Source of the DNA: Dryomyza anilis
Lineage: Eukaryota > Arthropoda > Insecta > Diptera > Dryomyzidae
Length of the DNA stretch: 64,000 nt
NCBI GenBank assembly: GCA_951804985.1
Contig: OX638130.1
Span: forward strand, 101,863,700-101,927,699
Direction of reading: 5' to 3'
A program made the position numbers and the translations under genes. The notes under the pieces are model-generated. The model did no database searches and was not told the origin of the DNA. It was given only the letters and a program-made list of their open reading frames with translations. This document shows, piece by piece, positions 49,701 through 57,200 of this stretch (position 1 is the stretch's first letter; every line of letters starts with the position of its first letter).

Positions 49701-51846
49701 GTTAATTTATTAACTATTAATAACTAAAAAGTACACGGAACATTTTTGCTTTATTTTTGCAAAATTTAAAGAACACTATGCAAACAACAACAGTTTTGTT
49801 TTCATAGATCTTGCTTTGTTGTCTCTAATATTCGCTCGTGTGCTTTGTTTTGCGTAGTAAGTCTGTTATCGTCATCTTTGTATACAAGAATAATTGCACT
49901 TAGATACTTTCTTGATACCTAAGAATATAATCTATGCATCTCAAGAATAATTGCTCTTAGTTTCTTTTTTTTAATAAATAAATGGATCGGTTTCTTAAAA
50001 TCGAGAATATATCAGATTTGCTGTATATTACATCGTATATTTCTTGATTCCTTGGGAATTTTAGAATTTTTTTAGAACGTAATATTCAGATTGTTCTTAA
50101 ATATATTATTAAATTATCAAAAATTGTACAGTGAGACTTATTAGATTTAGTATATTTTATATATAATATTTTATTCATTATTAGATTCAGTATTGGCCAT
50201 AGTATTGGATTTAATATTCGAATTACTTGTATTAGATTTTCTATTTGATTCAGTATTATATTTTCAGTATTCTATTCAGTATTATATTCAGTATTAGATT
50301 CAGAATAAAACTCAATATTATATTCTGTATTAGATTCAGTATTAGCTTCAGTATTACCTTCCATATTAGCTTCAGTATAAAATTCAGTGTAATCTTGAGT
50401 GTTTATTCAGTATTAGATTTTGTACTAGATTCAGTATTAGATTCAGCGTTAGTTTTCGGATTTAGTTTTATATTCAGTATTAGATACAATATTTAATTCG
50501 ATATATGCTAAATTTTTAGATTTAGTAAGGTAGTATATTCAGCATTAGATTCATTTTTTATCGATTAAGAGGATTAGTATTAGATAAAAGAGATGATTTT
50601 TATTAGATAAAGTACAACCTGAAATTTCTACGAAAATTTCTGCACCAACAAATCTTCCCTGAGCAATACTTTAAATAAATCCATCCAGGCGACCATTTAA
50701 TACCCGAGATAATTCACGAGACATTTCATCTGATGTTCTTGTGGAATTATTTTAATACATAATATTTCGTGGGTCTCGAATAATAAGCTTTCGACGAAGA
50801 ATTCTTCGATAACACTAAAAAAAAAATAATCAACGTAAATATAGCAACCGACATTAATTGCATTCGTTAATCAATCCAGCAATAAAATTCACTAATTTAA
50901 TGAAAATATTTGCTATTCTTCATTAATAAAGCAATTTTGTTTGCTAATATGAATATTTGTACGTCAATGCTGCAAATAATTTAGGCGGCGCAGTTTTAGC
51001 AAATATATTTGCTGAAACAGCGCCGAATTAGTTTTATTAAATTAATGAATTTCTTTGCTGGATTGATTAATGAATGCAATTAATGTCGGTTGCTATATTT
51101 ACGTCTATTATTTTTTTCTGTGTAGATTTAGTATTTCATTTTTTTGAAAATTCTTCTATATTTAAACAGTTTGAGAATACTTGTTAATAACTCCCATTTA
51201 TTTTTTCAAATTTCAGATCGCCTTGCGTCGTTGGCATCGACAAATGCAGATATTCGTCGCCTCCTTCGGTCATTTGCGACGCGCCCAGATAAAGTGGGAC
51301 CACTTCAAGTCCGGCATTGAGAGTGTCACCTCCAAAGAGATACAAATGCTGCGCATGAGCGCACAGCGTATAATGTGTCAGCTCGAGGTGGCCACCAATA
51401 ATACCGCAGTGAAGTTGAGCAGCAACGGCAAACGTGTGCCACGCCTCGCATTTATGACGCGTGTTGCCATGCAACGCAAATTACAGTTTCGAACGAATCT
51501 CACACGTACCGATGGTGTGTATGCGGCAAATCCGATTGATTTGAAGTATGCCAAGTACCGTTATTTTGGCTATATACGCGCCATGTTGAAAATATTGCGC
51601 GGGCATACAACTGTCAATAGAAATGTGAGCAGCAGTAGTGCAACGATGTCCAGAGATATCAATAAGCAGGAGGTTAGTGTTGGAACGGCGCCAAATCAGG
51701 AAGGCCCTGCACAGTCTGAACACGCGAAACGTGTAAATAATAAGAAAAAGAATAATATGAATCGTAGTAGTATTAATAATAATAGTAATAAAAATAGAAA
51801 TAGCAGTATTAGAAATAATATTAAACGAAAACCGAAGACCACATAG
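22774..51846 (+). CDS. candidate Unpaired-family secreted cytokine (whole coding span, four-exon model)
   Basis: Model: exons 22774-22792, 36984-37579, 39652-39798 and 51217-51846, total 1392 nt or 463 residues plus TAG. Seen: every junction is GT-AG with good consensus (GTAAGT, GTGAGT, GTAAGT donors; pyrimidine-TAG/CAG acceptors) and the phases agree, giving one open frame. The protein has a Ser/Asn/Gln-rich N-terminus, a hydrophobic run LTFLLFSMTLAALL, an NRT sequon, a furin-type RLRKR, the block ELDWVNPCGGRYDE, then WKIHKKDYSFLPVL, then a long region rich in amphipathic helix with NNT, NLT and NVS sequons and a very basic Asn/Lys/Arg tail. Known: Unpaired ligands are glycosylated secreted helical cytokines of about 400 residues that bind Domeless and activate JAK/STAT. 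The assignment to that family is inference from architecture and general resemblance, not alignment. Alternative: another fast-evolving secreted factor. The upstream exon and the start codon are the weakest parts; a start at 37292 would give 354 residues. Confidence 0.5.
22980..24060. repeat. TTTTTAATA (9-bp) satellite with degenerate flanks
   Basis: From about 23025 to 23615 the unit TTTTTAATA repeats almost without error, about 65 times. Left and right flanks are variants with 8-11-bp spacing (TTTTTTAATA, TTTTTGAATA). Every unit carries an A/T tract, so tracts recur once per roughly 9-10 bp. Confidence 0.95.
24420..24872 (+). promoter_or_regulatory. GC-richer block with GAGA motifs and TATA box
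   Basis: Unique sequence inside an AT desert, with GCGCGCGATTACTCAC, several GAGAG motifs (24675, 24712) and ACATATAAAACC near 24801. The TATA-like box is 70 bp upstream of the ATG at 24873, which argues for a small gene promoter. Confidence 0.35.
24873..25139 (+). pseudogene. signal-peptide ORF with one in-frame TGA (small secreted peptide gene or pseudogene)
   Basis: From ATG 24873 the frame reads MSNLSFW, then TGA at 24894-24896, then runs open to TAA at 25137-25139: NSLEFQKLISAFFLLLLFSC and on to a hydrophobic core ending in VSPINA, a good cleavage site. The following roughly 55-residue peptide has two cysteines ten residues apart and basic blocks (RFLRPL, KKAS). TATA box, short leader, signal peptide and short mature peptide resemble an effector or hormone peptide gene. 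The TGA means readthrough, a nonsense mutation, or a hidden 44-nt intron (GTATGAGT at 24871 to TTTCAG at 24914), but that intron would remove the only ATG. No family recognised. Confidence 0.35.
25140..25439. other. AT-rich sequence, no feature
   Basis: Only AATAAA-like ATAAATAAAATTG at about 25364, a possible poly(A) signal for the ORF above. Confidence 0.3.
25440..26090. repeat. TGAATTTTTAGTGAAAAT minisatellite
   Basis: About 30 imperfect 18-20-bp copies of a TTAGTGAAAATTTGAATTT unit, with insertions and substitutions. A few more copies recur at 27060-27175 on the far side of the 10-bp array. Confidence 0.85.
26160..27060. repeat. TTTTTTAATA (10-bp) satellite
   Basis: About 85 copies of TTTTTTAATA, nearly perfect from 26190 to 27010, with rare 9- and 11-bp units. 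Differs from the 22.98 kb array by one T per unit. Confidence 0.95.
27790..28250 (+). promoter_or_regulatory. GAGA-rich promoter and alternative 5' exon (candidate)
   Basis: From 27790 there are repeated GAGAG and GTGAG motifs, a weak TATA-like GTATATG near 27861, and unique sequence leading through an A-rich leader to TTATTATGTG|GTGCGT at 28251, a fair splice donor. Spliced to 36984, the ATG at 28248 makes only a 12-codon upstream ORF ending in TAG. Initiation would then be expected at the in-frame ATG at 37292. This could be an alternative leader of the long gene. Confidence 0.3.
28260..29399. other. intronic AT-rich sequence, nothing recognised
   Basis: One ORF (28549-28785) begins with a hydrophobic run but has no splice or codon support. 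Remaining text is simple. Confidence 0.35.
29400..31410. repeat. 20-bp satellite ATGAATATTTCATATATTCT with degenerate flanks
   Basis: About 46 near-identical 20-bp units from 29560 to 30480, mutated mostly at single positions. Outside this core the same unit decays into TTCATAAATACTATGAATAT variants up to 31410. The unit is nearly palindromic (ATGAATATTTCAT). Confidence 0.95.
31411..33639. other. intronic AT-rich sequence with one local duplication
   Basis: No coding exon found. A unit with CCAAACATAT..GTTTCCAGC..GCATGTCATTTAA occurs at about 33336 and 33490. Several short ORFs at 31757-32484 have no supporting signals. Confidence 0.4.
33640..34160. repeat. tandem pair rich in ATTATGGTTATCAGAATC
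   Basis: ATCATATTATGGTTATCAGA near 33680 and again near 33992, each followed by TAATAATTATA, TTATCAG and AAAATACTCAGAAA, period about 313 bp. The ATTATGGTTATCA motif resembles the foldback arms at 17.6-21.3 kb. Confidence 0.6.
34161..35270. other. intronic AT-rich sequence, nothing recognised
   Basis: No ORF, splice pair or clear repeat. CATCATCATCATTATTATC near 34618 is a short microsatellite. Confidence 0.4.
35270..36430. repeat. tandem pair of about 545-bp units
   Basis: TTTACTGCTAAACATAT occurs at 35290 and 35836. Both are followed by AATAAATGATCAATG, GATATTAGAACATAAT-type text, ATTAGTTATGAAATGAAT-type text and CTGTCGGTA. The second copy runs into TTATCATTTATTATTGAT-type simple repeats. 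Confidence 0.7.
36984..37579 (+). CDS. coding exon 2: signal-like segment, furin site, conserved-looking WVNPCGG block
   Basis: The acceptor is a long CT-rich tract ending TTTAG at 36983; the donor is AAAGTG|GTGAGT at 37580. The frame is open over all 198 codons, and base composition is visibly richer in G and C than the flanks. The first 90 residues are low complexity (Asn, Ser, Gln, an Arg/His/Cys cluster). Next come SLTFLLFSMTLAALL, likely a signal peptide or signal anchor, an NRT sequon, RLRKR and ELDWVNPCGGRYDE. There is no ATG in the exon before 37292, which is in frame and falls in the middle of the hydrophobic run. That leaves two possibilities: a start in an upstream exon, or a short start at 37292 with a weakened signal peptide. 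The exon contributes one cysteine to the mature region. Confidence 0.75.
37580..39651 (+). repeat. intron 2 with tandem duplications and a 126-bp triplicate
   Basis: A roughly 160-bp unit at about 37842-38000 is repeated at 38001-38165. A 126-bp unit starting TATTTCCTA(C/A)G is then present three times at 38335, 38461 and 38587, with very few differences. Both unit types carry the GTTTAAAC/GTTTAAACTAAG motif. The MITE at 38915-39247 follows. Nothing else coding is visible. Confidence 0.7.
38915..39247. mobile_element. TA-inserted AAGGGTTTTT MITE with a remnant transposase start
   Basis: 333 bp between TA at 38913-38914 and 39248-39249; ends AAGGGTTTTTCC and AAAAAACCCTT. The inner arms of about 100 bp are near-perfect inverse copies. 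Between the arms, ATG 39057 opens MERYTSQQRVEIIKIYYRNS and stops after 27 codons at 39140. This resembles the start of mariner-type transposases with an N-terminal helix-turn-helix domain. The element is therefore an internal-deletion derivative of a Tc1/mariner transposon; the copy at 14616 has lost that part. Confidence 0.8.
39652..39798 (+). CDS. coding exon 3 of the Unpaired-like gene
   Basis: Exactly 49 codons, phase 0 at both ends, between a TTTTTAG acceptor and a GTAAGT donor. It encodes a helix-like start (VLLQLQHLMGREHRH), a DINISD segment with an NIS sequon, and WKIHKKDYSFLPVLKLDSN. It is the only GC-balanced, repeat-free stretch between 39.25 and 43 kb. The Trp/His/Asp-Tyr/Leu-Pro spacing is the part that most reminded me of the Unpaired family. 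Confidence 0.75.
40320..40960. repeat. degenerate GGGAAGAATTGTC-type repeat
   Basis: Dozens of diverged copies of GAAGAATTGTCTGGGAA and its inverse, spaced 30-60 bp. The same family continues at 41405-41720 and recurs at 60010-60440 and 60820-61030. Confidence 0.55.
40963..41266 (-). mobile_element. tRNA-derived SINE, copy 3 (diverged)
   Basis: Minus orientation; TAGTTTGATGCTACAGTCCTG at the tail side, GAGCTGTGCGTG and GTGGGACC-type core variants, and a head reading inverse of CGGTAACTCAGAGGTTAATACG. It has more changes than the others and a local duplication of GTAGAGGTAGCGTCG, so it is the oldest of the five. The target duplication is unclear. Confidence 0.75.
41914..42946. mobile_element. 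CACCTATCGAT hairpin element, full copy with two hairpins
   Basis: Begins ATATCGTCACTATCATACC and ends with the inverse GGCATGACAGTGACGATAT. Inside are two successive palindromic units (about 42120-42400 and 42440-42690), each with GCACCTATCGATTGGCATCA-type arms and flanks GATAAAATAGTGGTGTAAA, separated by CGCCCTTTTGGCATGACAAG. No coding capacity. Confidence 0.8.
43250..44040. other. GC-richer CAG/CTG block in intron 3
   Basis: Unique, much richer in G and C than its surroundings, open in several frames, with CAGCAGCAGCAG at 43810 and GCTGCTGCTGCT at 43838 facing each other. CTTCTTCTT-like tracts lie at 43450-43530. It could be an alternative exon, an exon of an antisense gene or an enhancer. 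No splice-bounded frame was convincing. Confidence 0.3.
44041..44791. other. intronic sequence, nothing recognised
   Basis: No coding exon; the short inverse pair CTATAGTTTGTCATCGATA / TATCG..ACAAACTATAG at 44361-44392 forms a small hairpin. Confidence 0.35.
44792..45287. mobile_element. TACACCCAGAAAAAA MITE with a nested SINE
   Basis: TACACCCAGAAAAAAA at 44792 and the inverse TTTTTTTTTCTGGGTGTA ending at 45287. Removing the SINE leaves about 180 bp. No ORF. Confidence 0.65.
44918..45230 (+). mobile_element. tRNA-derived SINE, copy 4
   Basis: ACCGCGGTAGCTCAGTGG head, GGTTCAAGTCTGGACTGGGG B-box region, conserved body and a (TTA)n tail. Very similar to the copies at 7279 and 60461, so a recent member. 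I could not see a target duplication; the insertion lies in the MITE above. Confidence 0.85.
45288..46120. other. intronic AT-rich sequence
   Basis: TTTCTCGTAC-type words recur at 45314, 45446 and 45525, suggesting old degenerate repeats. No coding exon. Confidence 0.35.
46121..46295 (+). mobile_element. second SINE-like unit with tRNA-like head and poly(A) tail
   Basis: GGCCTCAGCAGTCCAGAGG (D-arm/A-box-like) and GGTCTCGGGTTCGATGGG (B box) are spaced as in a tRNA. The unit continues about 120 bp and ends in A13. The body is unrelated to the first SINE family. A weak GTTTAT/GTTTTAT flank pair may be the target duplication. Single copy here. Confidence 0.6.
46296..47339. repeat. old diverged repeats around GAAAACGTTT..GGG motifs
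   Basis: CGGAAACGTCTTTGGGGCAT (46438), CGAAAACGTTTCTAGGGTAG (47044) and GAAAACGTTTTCCATGCCAT (45763) head similar stretches, as do CATTTCGGACAAATC- and CCGTTTCGA-like words. No coding exon. Confidence 0.35.
47500..47660 (+). promoter_or_regulatory. GAGA-rich promoter-like block within intron 3
   Basis: GCGGAGAGAGGAAGAGAGCGTGC at 47527 leads into unique GC-balanced sequence and ATGTGTCTG|GTATTT (47648-47656, donor 47657). Nine coding bases in phase 0 would join exon 4 (51217) in frame. That would be an alternative short isoform; the donor is only fair. Confidence 0.25.
47888..48260. mobile_element. near-perfect hairpin MITE, copy 1
   Basis: AAATATAGCAACCGATATTA at the left and TAATATCGGTTGCTATATTT at the right are the tips of arms that pair along almost the whole 370 bp, through GCATTCATTAATCAATCCA and TTTGCTATTCTTCGTTAAAT-like text. 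Confidence 0.85.
48261..49028. other. intronic AT-rich sequence, nothing recognised
   Basis: No ORF, splice pair or repeat of note. Confidence 0.4.
49029..50090. repeat. tandem pair of about 545-bp units
   Basis: TTTCTAAAACTGGAAAGGAAT occurs at 49040 and 49588. Both continue through GGCATGAATGAAAAAT, GAAAACAACA-like text, TATTCGCTCGTGTGCTTT and GTATATTTCTTGA. The second copy has a short internal deletion. Confidence 0.8.
50170..50545. repeat. ATTCAGTATTAG minisatellite
   Basis: About 25 imperfect 12-bp copies of TTCAGTATTAGA, including TTCAGTATTATA variants. Confidence 0.85.
50812..51125. mobile_element. near-perfect hairpin MITE, copy 2
   Basis: Starts ACACTAAAAAAA and ends TTTTTTTCTGTGTA. 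The arms carry AAATATAGCAACCGACATTA and its inverse. Same family as 47888-48260, with the central spacer shortened. It ends 91 bp before exon 4 of the long gene. Confidence 0.85.
51217..51846 (+). CDS. coding exon 4: helical C-terminal half and basic tail
   Basis: Acceptor TTTTTTCAAATTTCAG at 51216, frame open for 209 codons to TAG at 51844-51846. The first 120 residues are rich in Arg, Lys, Met and Leu with regular hydrophobic spacing, as expected of cytokine helices (RRWHRQMQIFVASFGHLRRA at the start), and hold the second mature cysteine (RIMCQLE) plus NNT and NLT sequons. After KILRGH the sequence turns into Ser/Asn/Lys low complexity encoded partly by a TAATAATAG-like microsatellite, so the tail probably varies between individuals or species. 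I see no downstream donor, so this is the last coding exon. Confidence 0.8.
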   Translation: MALRRWHRQMQIFVASFGHLRRAQIKWDHFKSGIESVTSKEIQMLRMSAQRIMCQLEVATNNTAVKLSSNGKRVPRLAFMTRVAMQRKLQFRTNLTRTDGVYAANPIDLKYAKYRYFGYIRAMLKILRGHTTVNRNVSSSSATMSRDINKQEVSVGTAPNQEGPAQSEHAKRVNNKKKNNMNRSSINNNSNKNRNSSIRNNIKRKPKTT

Positions 51847-52420
51847 ATTCTCCTCGAGTTACGAGCCGCCTAATCATGTCCATTAAATATTTATTTTAAA
51901 CATTCCCATACGCTCTTCAGCAATTCCTAACTAAGTGCTAAATTAATTAAATTATTGCCTTCACAAAATATATAATCTCTATTAATTTTGTAAGTTTCAT
52001 TTAAACTATATATTTATATTTTTCATTACTTCATTGAAATAGTTGAAATAAGTAGTTATTTTAAGTTAAAATTTAAATTTTATTTTTGCATCGAAAAAGA
52101 AAAGTATTTTGCTGTGATATAGCTGTAATATTTATGTGTAAACAAAATGTATTTGTATGCTAAGTTATGGAATTTATATAACATGCGGATTTATTAAAAT
52201 TAATAATTGTAAAAGACAAAGACAAATCAAACCAGTGTTTTTACTTGAGCTAATGATAATTTTCTGTTCTTTTTTTTATTATATTTTGATACCTAAAACC
52301 TAAGTTTGAAAATTCTACTAAAAAACATATGTCCTATCATAATTGTTAAAACATATAATGTTGCAACTGCACTTCACACGGAGGTCTTCGCAATAAAGTG
52401 CAAGATTACATTTGCATTTT
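51847..52420 (+). other. 3' UTR of the Unpaired-like gene with AU-rich elements
   Basis: AT-rich sequence after the stop codon. TATTTATTTT lies at about 51889-51898 and several more ATTTA pentamers follow. An AATAAA is at 52392-52397, and weaker ATTAAA-type signals occur near 52195. AU-rich 3' UTRs are typical of short-lived cytokine messages; that they act here is inference. Confidence 0.4.
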
Positions 52421-52609
52421 TTAAATAATTATTTTGTATAGATTTTCGTGTGGCACAGACATGCGTTACCACTTTAATTTTCTCACACTAACTACTGTTT
52501 GTTTGGAAAGCATTTATTCAAATTTTTATTGACATATATTAAAGGTAAGAATTTAGCTTTTTAGCGCCTTTTAACAAACAAACAAAAAGCATATATTTTC
52601 AGATACACT

Positions 52610-53560
52610 CAGCATATAAATGTCTACAAGTTGGAGAATATCATAGCTATTGAATTAATAGTATTTAATATAAATATTTTTGTGTAAATTCAAAAATAAT
52701 TTGGTATTTTTCCATAGTATTTAAAGGTATTTGACAATAAAAAGTTTAATTTTATACTATTAAAATAATATGAAAAAAACTATTAATACTATGGTATATT
52801 TTATATCATAGCTATTGAATTAATAGTATTTAATATAAATATTTTTATGTAAATTCAAAAATAATTTAGTATTTTTCTATAGTATTTAATGGTATTTGAA
52901 AATAAAAAGTTTAATTTTATACTATTAATGACATTTAATAGTATACAAACTATTAAAGTAATATGAAAAAAACTATTAATACTATGGTATATTTTTTTAA
53001 AGGGTAGAAGAAAAACATAGACTACACGAGACAATATATCTTGAATTTTTCAAATAGATTTCGAGCATATTTTCGACAAACACAACAATAAATGGATATT
53101 TGTGGAAAGTCGGAGTAGGTTATCAAATGTGTACAATAAAAATATTAACTGTATACTATTATTGGCATTTAATAGTAAAAAAACTATTAAAATAATATGA
53201 AAAAAAACTAGTAACATGATAGATATTGAATTAATAGTATTTAATATAAATATTTTTGTGTAAATTCAAAAACAATTTGGTATTTTTCCATAGTATTTAA
53301 TGGTATTTGAACATAAAAAGATTAATTTTATACTATTAATGACATTTAATAGTATAAAAACTATTAAAATAATATGAAAAAAAACTATTAATTCTATGGT
53401 ATATTTTTTTTCAAAGGGTAAAAGACATACATAGACTACACGAGACAATATATCTTGAATTTTTCAAATAGTTTTCGTGTATATTTCCGAAAAACACAAC
53501 AATAAATGGATATTTGTGTGAAGTCGTTAGCAGGTTATCAAATTTAGTGTAATTTTAAAT
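52610..53560. repeat. tandem repeats with AATAGTATTTAATATAAATA
   Basis: TTGAATTAATAGTATTTAAT occurs at 52651, 52812 and 53229. A larger unit with CATAGACTACACGAGACAAT is present at 53018 and 53431, period about 413 bp, so there is a higher-order duplication. Confidence 0.75.
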
Positions 53561-54270
53561 ATATATTCGCTGCATATTTTGAGAAAAGATGGAAATATGA
53601 AGCTTATAAAACAAATTTTATAAAATCTTTGTATAAAACTGCCTTCTGATTGCTATAAACTTTGTCTCGGTTAGAGAACTGAATTGAGATTATAAATAAA
53701 ATTTGATGATGCTAATAATGTTGTTGAAATGGAAAATCTTCACCCTGTCGTATTGCTCAATTGTCACCAATAATTACAGAGAATTGCTGACCAGACCAGA
53801 CAGCTTGCTGCCTTCACATGTATTTCGACACCTTTTTCCCAAGCACTAGATGAAGTCCACATTTCATTCTGCATAGCACATATTGCGCCACAAAAAACGA
53901 ATTTGATACTTAAATAAACATTTTTCTATATTTTGATAGAGAGCACTTTAAACAAACGAAACATGGTGGCAGTAAAAATGAAAGATTTGTAAATAAAAAT
54001 AATAATATTTCGAAATATCTGGACTCGTTCGTCAATTTGTGATGAATAAACAATAATCATTTCAACACTTTGCAATTCTAGTTAATTGCAAGATGTTGAC
54101 ACAATTTGTATACGTTTTTTTTTTTAAACAAATAAAATTCAAATATTTATAGATCGTTTCATTTATTTTATTTATTTAATGGGCATTATTATTAACATTA
54201 CGACACAAATATAACTTTGATGTTCACGAATTATTTTTTATTCCGAATATTTCTTTCCTCCTTTTTAGAA
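53561..54270. other. intergenic sequence, nothing recognised
   Basis: Short open stretches near 53725-53890 have a balanced composition on both strands but no splice-bounded frame. Confidence 0.35.
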
Positions 54271-57200
54271 CCTTTCAAAAAAAAGTGATGCCGACCTCCA
54301 TGGAGATCGGTAAAGCAGTAGTAATTCTTTTTATATAGTGCTTAACAATTTTGCATACGCAGAATTTTAACCTAAACGACTTAATTATTTTCGAAAGTTT
54401 TTGACCTTTTGACCCCATCAAAAATGGTGATGTTGACCTCTTTGAATGTCGGGAAAAGACAAATTTTCGTTTTTCTGTCCTAATTAACAATTCTACATAT
54501 CTAAAATTAAAATCGGAGAAATTTTTTTTTTTGTCCAAATTTTTAAATAAAACGTGGGTTATACACTTGATTTTATTTTACTGAAAAACGCAAAAAAAAT
54601 TAAATTTTGTCTGACACCTATAAATTGTATATCATTTTAAAGGTATTTAAAAAAATAATACAAATTTACAAAAAAATGTTAATGTTTTTTTTGTTAGTGG
54701 CCAAAAATCCTCATTTTTATAGGTGCTTCTGCATATCTATTTTTATGTCAGGCATTACCTACTCAAATACATTGTGTTATATATCATTTGAAAGGGGGTG
54801 TAATTGACTTTAAATCAAGATATCACACTAGTCTATGTGGCTGATAGGAACAGAATTATATAAGAAAATATAATAAAAAATATTTTATATTTCAACTTTT
54901 ATAACAATTTCAGAATTTTTTTGCACTACCATATTTTTATTTGTATTTTACTAAGAAGCGGTATTTAATGCTGCGTAAAACAAGATATTAAGCACAGTTT
55001 TCAGATAATATTTGAGCGAGTTAAAAATATGAATGTAACTCGACTTCATATGTTTTTTGAAACACAGATTTTGAGAAAACCAAGATTAAACCCTTATTTC
55101 AAACATAATAAATTGTAGTTTCCTTGTAAAATATTATAAAAAATAATATATGTTAAAAAAATAAAAAATTTGAGTGAAAGGTGAAATTTAACAAAACAAA
55201 TATCGCTGCTTCGGCATGTAGCTTTCTAAGTTTCAACTATGCACAAATTCTTTAAATGTGGATTGAAAGCCCACGTTTTCCACTTTCGAATGATATATAA
55301 TATGTACGGATACATTTTATTACAAATTCAATTCTGCGAGTTTAAAAACATAATTGATTTTTTGCATTTTGACCCCATCAAAAATAGTGATGCTGACCTC
55401 TTTGGAGGTCGGGAAAAGACAACATTTCATTTTTCTGTCCTAATAAACCATTCTACATATCAAAAATTAAAATCGGAGACATTTTTTTTTTGTCCAAATT
55501 TTTAAATAAAACGTGGGTTATACACTTGATTTTATTTTACTGAAAAACGCAAAAAAAATTAAATTTTGTCTGACACCTATAAATTGTATATCATTTGAAA
55601 GATATTTAAAAAAATAATACAAATTTACAAAAAAATCTAAATTTATTTTTGTTTTTGGACAGAAATACGTTTTTAAAAAGGTGCATCCGAACATCTATTT
55701 TTATTTCAGCCAGTAAATATTCAAAATATTGTGTTATACATCATTTAAAAGAAGATGTAAATGTCTTTAAATAAAGATATCACACTCGTATCTGTGTCTC
55801 ATAGGAACAAAATTATATACGAAAATATAATAACAAATATTTTAAATTTCAACTCTTATAACAATTTCCTTAATTTTTTGCACTATCATATTTTTTTCTG
55901 TATTTTACAAAGAAGCGATATTTCATCCTGCGTAAAACAAGATATTAAACACAGTTCTCAGATAATATTTGAGTGATTTAAAAATATGAATGTAACTCGA
56001 CTTGCTATGTTTTTTAAAACACACATTTTGAGAAAACCAAACCTGATGCGACAAAATGGTTTACAGATTCGTGATCAGTGAAACAAAAGCATCTAAAGGG
56101 GATGGGGTTGATTTTTCGACTTTTTTGAAAATTCACGTTCCATGAAAGTGGCTTTTGTGCAAGTTCGCATTTATAACCATTTTTAACTCCACCAAATTTC
56201 AATCGATTTTCAAGATTAAACCCTTATTTCAAACATAATAAATTGTAGTTTCCTTGTAAAATATTGTAAAAAATAATATATAATATAAAAAATTCAAAAA
56301 TTTGAGTGAAAGGTGAAATTTAACAAAACAAATTTCGCTGTTTCGGCATGTAGCTTTCTTATTTTCAACTATGCACAAATTCCTTAAATGTGGATTGAAA
56401 GCCCACGTTTTCCACTTTCGAATGATATATAATATGTATGGATATATTTTATTATAAATTCAATTTTTCGAATTTAAAAACAAAGTTGATATTTTGCATT
56501 TTGACCCCATCAAAAATGGTGATGCTGACCTCTGCGGAGACTGGGAAATGACAAATTTTCATTTTTCTGTCCTAATTAACAATTCTGCATATCTAAAATT
56601 AAAATCTAAGAAATTTAATTTTTATCGAAATTTTTAAATAAAACGTGGGTTATACACTTGATTTTATTTTAGTGAAAAACGCAAAAAAAATTAAATTTTG
56701 TCTGACACCTATAAATTGTATATCATTTTAAAGGTATTTAAAAAAATAATACAAATTTACAAAAAAATATTAATTTATTTTTGTTTTTGAGCTAAAATAC
56801 ATTTTTATAAAGGTGCGTCTGAATATCTATTTTTATATCAGCCATTACCTATTCAAATATATTGTGTTGTACATCATTTGAAAGAGAATGTAAATGGCTT
56901 TCAATCAAGATATCTCACTAGTATCTGTGTCTCATAGGAACAAAATTGTATACGAAAATATAATAAAAAATATTTTAAATTTCAACTTTTATAACAATTT
57001 CCTTAATTTTTTACACTATCATATTTTTTTCTGTATTTTACAAAGAAACGGTATTTAATGCTGCGTAAAACAAGATATTAAACACAGTTCTCAGATAATA
57101 TTTGAGCGAGTTAAAAATAAGAATATAACTCGAGTTGGTATGCTTTTTAAAACACACATTGTGCGAAAACTACACGTGATACGACAAAATGGTTTCAAGA

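Larger units (their letters stand above)
39799..51216 (+). other. intron 3 of the Unpaired-like gene, repeat-filled
   Basis: 11.4 kb from GTAAGT to TTTCAG. Contents, left to right: GGAAGAATTGTC-type degenerate repeats (40320-40930), a SINE (40963-41266), a hairpin element (41914-42946), a CAG/CTG-rich block (43250-44040), a MITE with a nested SINE (44792-45287), a second SINE-like unit (46121-46295), a GAGA-rich block (47500-47660), two near-perfect hairpins (47888-48260, 50812-51125) and a 540-bp tandem duplication (49029-50080). Confidence 0.5.

Noticed and set aside
51184..51723. Minus-strand ORFs opposite exon 4
   Set aside because: Shadows of the plus-strand coding exon, which has splice support and a sensible product.
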